From contig JAIRXA010000009.1 in NCBI GenBank assembly GCA_031268525.1, positions 1 through 16,042 of the forward strand: a stretch of DNA of 16,042 nt, given 5' to 3'. This document shows positions 13,729 through 16,042 of the stretch, in pieces. The translations under genes and the position numbers were made by a program. Under the pieces are notes generated by a model, which saw only the letters and a list, made by a program, of their open reading frames with translations, did no database searches and had not been told where the DNA came from. Positions within the stretch are counted from its first letter, which is position 1. The number at the start of each line of letters is the position of its first letter. The stretch comes from Coriobacteriales bacterium. Its GTDB lineage: Bacteria > Actinomycetota > Coriobacteriia > Coriobacteriales > UBA8131.

Positions 13729-14055
13729 GGGTAAGCTCCTCGCTGGTGCATGGGGGAACGTGCACGGTCATACTTCCTGTTGACGCAAAGGGACGGACGT
13801 GGCGGGCGGAGGTACTTCTTGCTGCTCACTGCTCGCAACTGTTCGCGGTCGCTCATCGCACAACACCATCGTACCGCGAGCGCCTTTAACAAAAAACCAG
13901 CAAGCTGATTAAAATTTCCTTAAGTTATCAGAGAATTGGCCGATTAGAGTATCATAGGGTGTCGAAGGTAAGGACTTTGATGACATAATGGCTTCGCATG
14001 CCGAAACCGAGGAGCTACGCAAGACCTACAGCTCCGATACCGCACGTAAGGTGGT
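13729..14055. other. divergent intergenic region between the two-component operon and the Fic gene
   Basis: This stretch holds the promoter region of the minus-strand regulator-kinase operon, candidate regulator sites (13886-13923), a small stem (GTGCA/TGCAC near 13746-13765) and a short coupled reading frame in front of the Fic gene (13988-14059). No larger gene is visible. On the plus strand TATCAT at 13950-13955 is a possible -10 for the Fic transcript, without a good -35. Confidence 0.6.
13868..13923 (-). promoter_or_regulatory. candidate promoter and response-regulator operator
   Basis: Read on the minus strand, TTAA occurs at 13923-13920 and 13912-13909 (11 bases apart) and again at 13889-13886 (about two turns further). 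This resembles the 11-bp-spaced direct repeats bound by PhoB/OmpR-type dimers. A -10-like TACGAT follows at 13873-13868, with only a T-run in the -35 position. Autoregulation of the two-component operon is an inference from position. Confidence 0.35.
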
Positions 14056-14059
14056 GTGA
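13988..14059 (+). CDS. short reading frame coupled to the Fic gene (possible leader peptide)
   Basis: An ATG at 13988 opens a 23-residue frame, MASHAETEELRKTYSSDTAR followed by KVV. Its TGA overlaps the GTG start of the Fic gene (GTGTGA). The only purine-rich site upstream (AAGGA, about 13970) is about 13 bases from the ATG, longer than ideal. The arrangement would allow translational coupling. It does not contain the inhibitory Ser/Thr-xxx-Glu-Gly/Asn motif expected of a FicA/VbhA-type antitoxin, so it is not called one. It is hypothetical and could be chance. Confidence 0.3.
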   Translation: MASHAETEELRKTYSSDTARKVV

Positions 14060-15225
14060 CGTTCGTGAGACTGCCCGACTTCGCCATCACACAAGAGATC
14101 GAAAACCTGACACTGGAGATCATCGAGACATTGGAGCTTATGGAGAAGGTCGGCGACATCGACCTGCTGTTCAAGCTGCGCAAGGCCAACCGCATAAGCT
14201 CCATCCAGTCTTCTGTGGCGATAGAGGCCAACTCGCTGACGCTGGAACAGGTGACAGACATCATAAACGGGCGAAAAGTCGCAGGTGACCCAAAGGAGAT
14301 CCAAGAAGTTAAGAATGCCTGGGAAGCCTACGAGGACATCGGTACGTACTCTCCCTATTCGATAGAGAGTTTTCTCGACGCCCACGGAAAAATGGCCAAC
14401 AAACTGGTACGTGAGTCGGGACGTTTCAGAAGCGTGCAGGTTGGCGTGTACAAGGGCTTTGAGCTTATCCACGACGGAGCAAAACCCGATGAGATCAGGC
14501 CTTTGATGCAACAGGTCTTTGAATGGGGCGAGGGGTCAAATGCCCATCCGCTCATCAAGAGCTGCGTCCTGCATTTCCTCATCGAGTTCGTGCACCCCTT
14601 TGAGGACGGCAATGGTCGCATGGGCAGGCTCTGGCAGACGGTCATACTCGCTGACTGGAAGCCAATTCTGCAGTGGGTTCCCATTGAGACGATGGTTTAC
14701 CAAAACCAGTACGGTTACTACGACGCTTTAAATAAATCTGAACGCCTGAACGACGCTGCTCACTTCGTGGTCTTCATGCTCAATATCATCGCGTATACCC
14801 TTGGCGTGATAGTCAGGAGTAAGATGATGCCGCACAGCAGAATGAACGAGACGATTGCGCTCCCCTATGCGCCCGACTTCTCCGCTTTTCCCGATAAGCG
14901 TAAAGGTGTGGCCGATAAAAACGGTAATATTCCCGATAAAAGCGCAGTTTTTACCGATAAAGATGTAGTTCTTACCGATAAAATTCCCGATATATTTACC
15001 GATAAGCTGAGCAAGAGCGAAAAGGAGTTCCTGTTCACCCTATTCCTCTACCTCTGTGAGCATGGAGAGATCAACAATTATCGCGCACAAACCCTCACAG
15101 GCAAATCGGCCGACAGCGTGAAAAAATACTTTGCCAAGCTGGTGAGCATCGGACTGCTCCAAGCCATAGGCAAGACCAAGGCCCGAGTCTACCGTTTCGC
15201 CGACTCCATCGCCGCAAAGAGGTAA
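14056..15225 (+). CDS. Fic domain protein with C-terminal winged helix
   Basis: A 389-residue protein of the Fic (AMP/nucleotide transferase) fold. The catalytic Fic motif is HPFEDGNGRMGR (180-191) with the key His180. The N-terminal inhibitory helix has SSVAIEAN (52-59), matching the Ser-x-x-x-Glu class with the autoinhibitory Glu57, so the enzyme is probably self-inhibited (class II arrangement). The helical core runs to about 255. A C-terminal winged helix-turn-helix (about 318-385, with NYRAQTLTGKSADSVKKYFAKL) may bind DNA or a partner. Between them lies a heptapeptide repeat, xDKxxx followed by a hydrophobic residue (279-318). The GTG start at 14056 has AAGG just upstream; a GTG at 14065 is possible. 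Fic enzymes modify target proteins, commonly with AMP; the target here is unknown. It is the first gene of the plus-strand accessory block. Confidence 0.93.
   Translation: MTFVRLPDFAITQEIENLTLEIIETLELMEKVGDIDLLFKLRKANRISSIQSSVAIEANSLTLEQVTDIINGRKVAGDPKEIQEVKNAWEAYEDIGTYSPYSIESFLDAHGKMANKLVRESGRFRSVQVGVYKGFELIHDGAKPDEIRPLMQQVFEWGEGSNAHPLIKSCVLHFLIEFVHPFEDGNGRMGRLWQTVILADWKPILQWVPIETMVYQNQYGYYDALNKSERLNDAAHFVVFMLNIIAYTLGVIVRSKMMPHSRMNETIALPYAPDFSAFPDKRKGVADKNGNIPDKSAVFTDKDVVLTDKIPDIFTDKLSKSEKEFLFTLFLYLCEHGEINNYRAQTLTGKSADSVKKYFAKLVSIGLLQAIGKTKARVYRFADSIAAKR
14890..15006 (+). repeat. 21-bp coding repeat in the Fic protein
   Basis: Units beginning CCGATAA start at 14890, 14911, 14932 and 14953 (exactly 21 bases apart). 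Two further starts at 14974 and 14998 are 24 bases apart, with a half unit CCCGATAT between them. They encode PDKRKGV, ADKNGNI, PDKSAVF, TDKDVVL, TDKIPDIF and TDKLSKS. Only the DK dipeptide and the hydrophobic end are well kept. Confidence 0.9.
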
Positions 15226-15279
15226 CTGATTAAGCTAGAAACACCGAACAAAAGTGAAACAAAAGGCGAACGTCCCCTT

Positions 15280-15531
15280 TTGTCGAACCTGATCCGCTCG
15301 GTCGGGCTTTTTAATGACTACTGCGATATCGGTAAAGATTCAGGTTACCAACGTGGGGAGAGCGCCTACGATAGACTGTACAACGACCCAAAAGTGAAGC
15401 TCAACCCCAACCTTGGTAAAGTGAACAGGCCACCGTATTATGCACTCAAAGTCTATCCCAGCCCCGGCGCAACGATCGGTGCAACAGCAACCTTCGGCTA
15501 CATAGCAGCCCGCTCCTTGCCCGCTCCCTGA
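15280..15531 (+). pseudogene. C-terminal remnant of an FAD-dependent fumarate-reductase/ketosteroid-dehydrogenase family flavoprotein
   Basis: The 83 residues match the C-terminal end of FAD-binding dehydrogenases of the succinate dehydrogenase/fumarate reductase flavoprotein family. FNDYCDIGKDSGYQRGESAY, then DRLYNDPKVK, NPNLGKVNRPPYYALKVYP, and a final SPGATIGATATFGYIAARSL all correspond to conserved family segments. The parent proteins have about 500 residues or more, with an N-terminal FAD-binding GxGxxG motif that is missing. In addition, about 40 residues that normally separate the YAVKVYP segment from the terminal YPGPGATIGPAMTFGYIAA segment are absent. The two parts are joined at a shared Tyr-Pro, as if by recombination between the two motifs. 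The start (TTG at 15280) is nominal; the frame is open from 15226, in register with the Fic gene. It cannot be an active enzyme. The family assignment is from memory of motifs, not a search. Confidence 0.72.
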
Positions 15532-15565
15532 TAGGAGCCCGTACCCCGCTCCGCGACGCGCTCCC

Positions 15566-15594
15566 TTGCAACATGGTATCCGGCTCAGTAGAAT
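15566..15594 (+). promoter_or_regulatory. promoter of the nucleotidyltransferase locus, probably leaderless
   Basis: TTGCAA (15566-15571, -35-like) and TAGAAT (15589-15594, five of six to consensus) are separated by exactly 17 bases. The ATG at 15601 begins six bases after the -10 element, so the predicted transcription start falls on or beside the start codon. No Shine-Dalgarno sequence precedes that ATG. Confidence 0.6.
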
Positions 15595-15600
15595 GTGTGT

Positions 15601-15999
15601 ATGGAATGTACGCATGACGACATATACCGCCTGTTGGGCTCCCTGAATTGGGATTATTCGACTACCCCCGAGGAAATGCTGGAGGTACTGGAAGGCAGGC
15701 TACCACGTGCCGGTACTTTCGACAGGGATGCCCTGTTCGTCCGTTCTCTGGAACGTTTGCCGTGGCATCATGTTGTTTCTCTTTGGGGGATTCACGCGAT
15801 GAAGGAACTGTATACCCCAGCCAACCGTAGTCGTATATGGCCGCCCGAGCGCAGGGAGTCTTTCGATGTCGCTTTCAGAATATTACGAGGAGAAGCTGTA
15901 TCCTCTGCAGGATGGGATAGCCAACGTCGTTCAAAGCTGCAAGACGCCTTTCTATCTTACCGGTGGGACCGCCCTGAGCCGGATCTACTACGCACATAG
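15601..15999 (+). CDS. small partner protein of an AbiEii-type nucleotidyltransferase (antitoxin candidate)
   Basis: A 132-residue reading frame starting MECTHDDIYRLLGSLNWDYS. No domain is recognised with certainty. A Trp-Asp-Tyr near the N-terminus, a middle part LERLPWHHVVSLWGIHAMKE and a charged end resemble the small DUF6922-like proteins often encoded directly upstream of AbiEii-type nucleotidyltransferases. No signal peptide or membrane helix is present. The ATG at 15601 is favoured because a good promoter places the transcript start there; a GTG two codons upstream would lie between the -10 element and the start site. The last 134 bases overlap the nucleotidyltransferase gene in another frame, so the true functional part may be only the first 90 or so residues. 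An antitoxin role is inferred from position only. Confidence 0.55.
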   Translation: MECTHDDIYRLLGSLNWDYSTTPEEMLEVLEGRLPRAGTFDRDALFVRSLERLPWHHVVSLWGIHAMKELYTPANRSRIWPPERRESFDVAFRILRGEAVSSAGWDSQRRSKLQDAFLSYRWDRPEPDLLRT

Positions 16000-16042
16000 A
16001 TTCTCGGACGATCTCGATTTTTTTGTCAACCGCTGCGATGAG
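15866..16042 (+). CDS. AbiEii/AbiGii-type nucleotidyltransferase, 5' part only
   Basis: The first 59 codons of a gene that runs off the window. The protein begins MSLSEYYEEKLYPLQDGIAN and continues with FYLTGGTALSRIYY and HRFSDDLDFFVN. This is the nucleotidyltransferase signature of AbiEii-like proteins: the GG-TAL-S helix followed by the metal-binding acidic SDDLDFF (GSx10DxD class). AbiEii proteins act as toxins in type IV toxin-antitoxin and phage-abortive systems by modifying tRNA or nucleotides, although many homologues are uncharacterised. The ATG at 15866 has AGGGAG seven bases upstream, a very good ribosome-binding site, and the distance from start to motif fits the family. It overlaps the preceding frame by 134 nt. 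The C-terminal domain, needed for a finer call, is outside the window. Confidence 0.85.
   Translation, partial: MSLSEYYEEKLYPLQDGIANVVQSCKTPFYLTGGTALSRIYYAHRFSDDLDFFVNRCDE

Larger units (their letters stand above)
15226..15600 (+). other. interval between Fic and the nucleotidyltransferase locus
   Basis: No intact gene. The frame of the Fic gene stays open after its TAA until 15531 and holds a flavoprotein remnant (15280-15531). The right part has repeated CGCTCC motifs (four within about 15510-15562) and a small hairpin (GCTCC 15523-15527 with GGAGC 15534-15538), followed by the promoter of the next gene. Confidence 0.65.

Noticed and set aside
12814..13734. Plus-strand reading frame of 306 codons with Gly-rich start
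   Set aside because: It is antisense to the response regulator; the Gly-rich part is the mirror of the Thr/Pro repeat.
13988..14059. FicA/VbhA-type antitoxin in front of Fic
   Set aside because: It is only 23 residues and lacks the inhibitory motif; the Fic protein itself contains SSVAIEAN.

Overview
The window most likely comes from an anaerobic, moderately high-GC actinobacterium of the Coriobacteriia type, perhaps Eggerthellaceae. This is inferred from two aldo/keto reductases with C-terminal [4Fe-4S] domains, an NrfD-type quinone-linked membrane protein, and the remnant of an FAD-dependent fumarate/urocanate-reductase or ketosteroid-dehydrogenase type flavoprotein. No rRNA, tRNA or phylogenetic marker is present, so the assignment is tentative.

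Layout. Positions 332-13728 are a run of genes all on the minus strand. Read in the direction of transcription (right to left) they are: a response regulator and sensor kinase pair (13728 to 11208); a structured, partly AT-rich intergenic region with several inverted repeats (10749-11207); an ABC-F ATPase (10748 to 8628); a MATE transporter (8494 to 6989); a tight aldo/keto reductase - MFS transporter - aldo/keto reductase cluster (6919 to 3035); and an overlapping NrfD-like - GntR - SPFH/slipin operon (2848 to 332). From 13988 rightwards the strand switches and the content becomes accessory. It holds a Fic-domain protein, a deleted C-terminal remnant of an FAD-dependent dehydrogenase, and an AbiEii-type nucleotidyltransferase (toxin-like, cut by the window edge) behind a small partner gene with a well-formed, probably leaderless promoter.

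How the genes may work together. The two ferredoxin-like aldo/keto reductases flank an MFS carrier of the metabolite:H+ symporter type, which suggests uptake and reduction of one small carbonyl-containing substrate. The NrfD-like protein has no iron-sulfur or molybdopterin partner here. It is instead translationally coupled to a YtrA-type GntR repressor and a slipin, an uncommon combination. The two-component system, ABC-F protein and MATE exporter could form an envelope or antibiotic stress neighbourhood, but this is context inference only.

The most striking signal is not a single gene. At least seven genes carry recent-looking in-frame tandem duplications with unit lengths that are multiples of three (9, 15, 18, 21, 21 and 24 bp, plus a 6-bp-phased tract). 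All lie in loops, linkers or tails outside conserved cores. The 3' end of the ABC-F gene has been duplicated onto its own downstream flank, a 14-bp repeat sits in an intergenic region, and a 21-bp repeat duplicates a ribosome-binding region. The genome looks prone to slippage, with the products tolerated where they are harmless or useful. Dispersed palindromic units (263-307 and 10801-10843) and a 151-bp element with 25-bp terminal inverted repeats (10931-11081) add to this picture.
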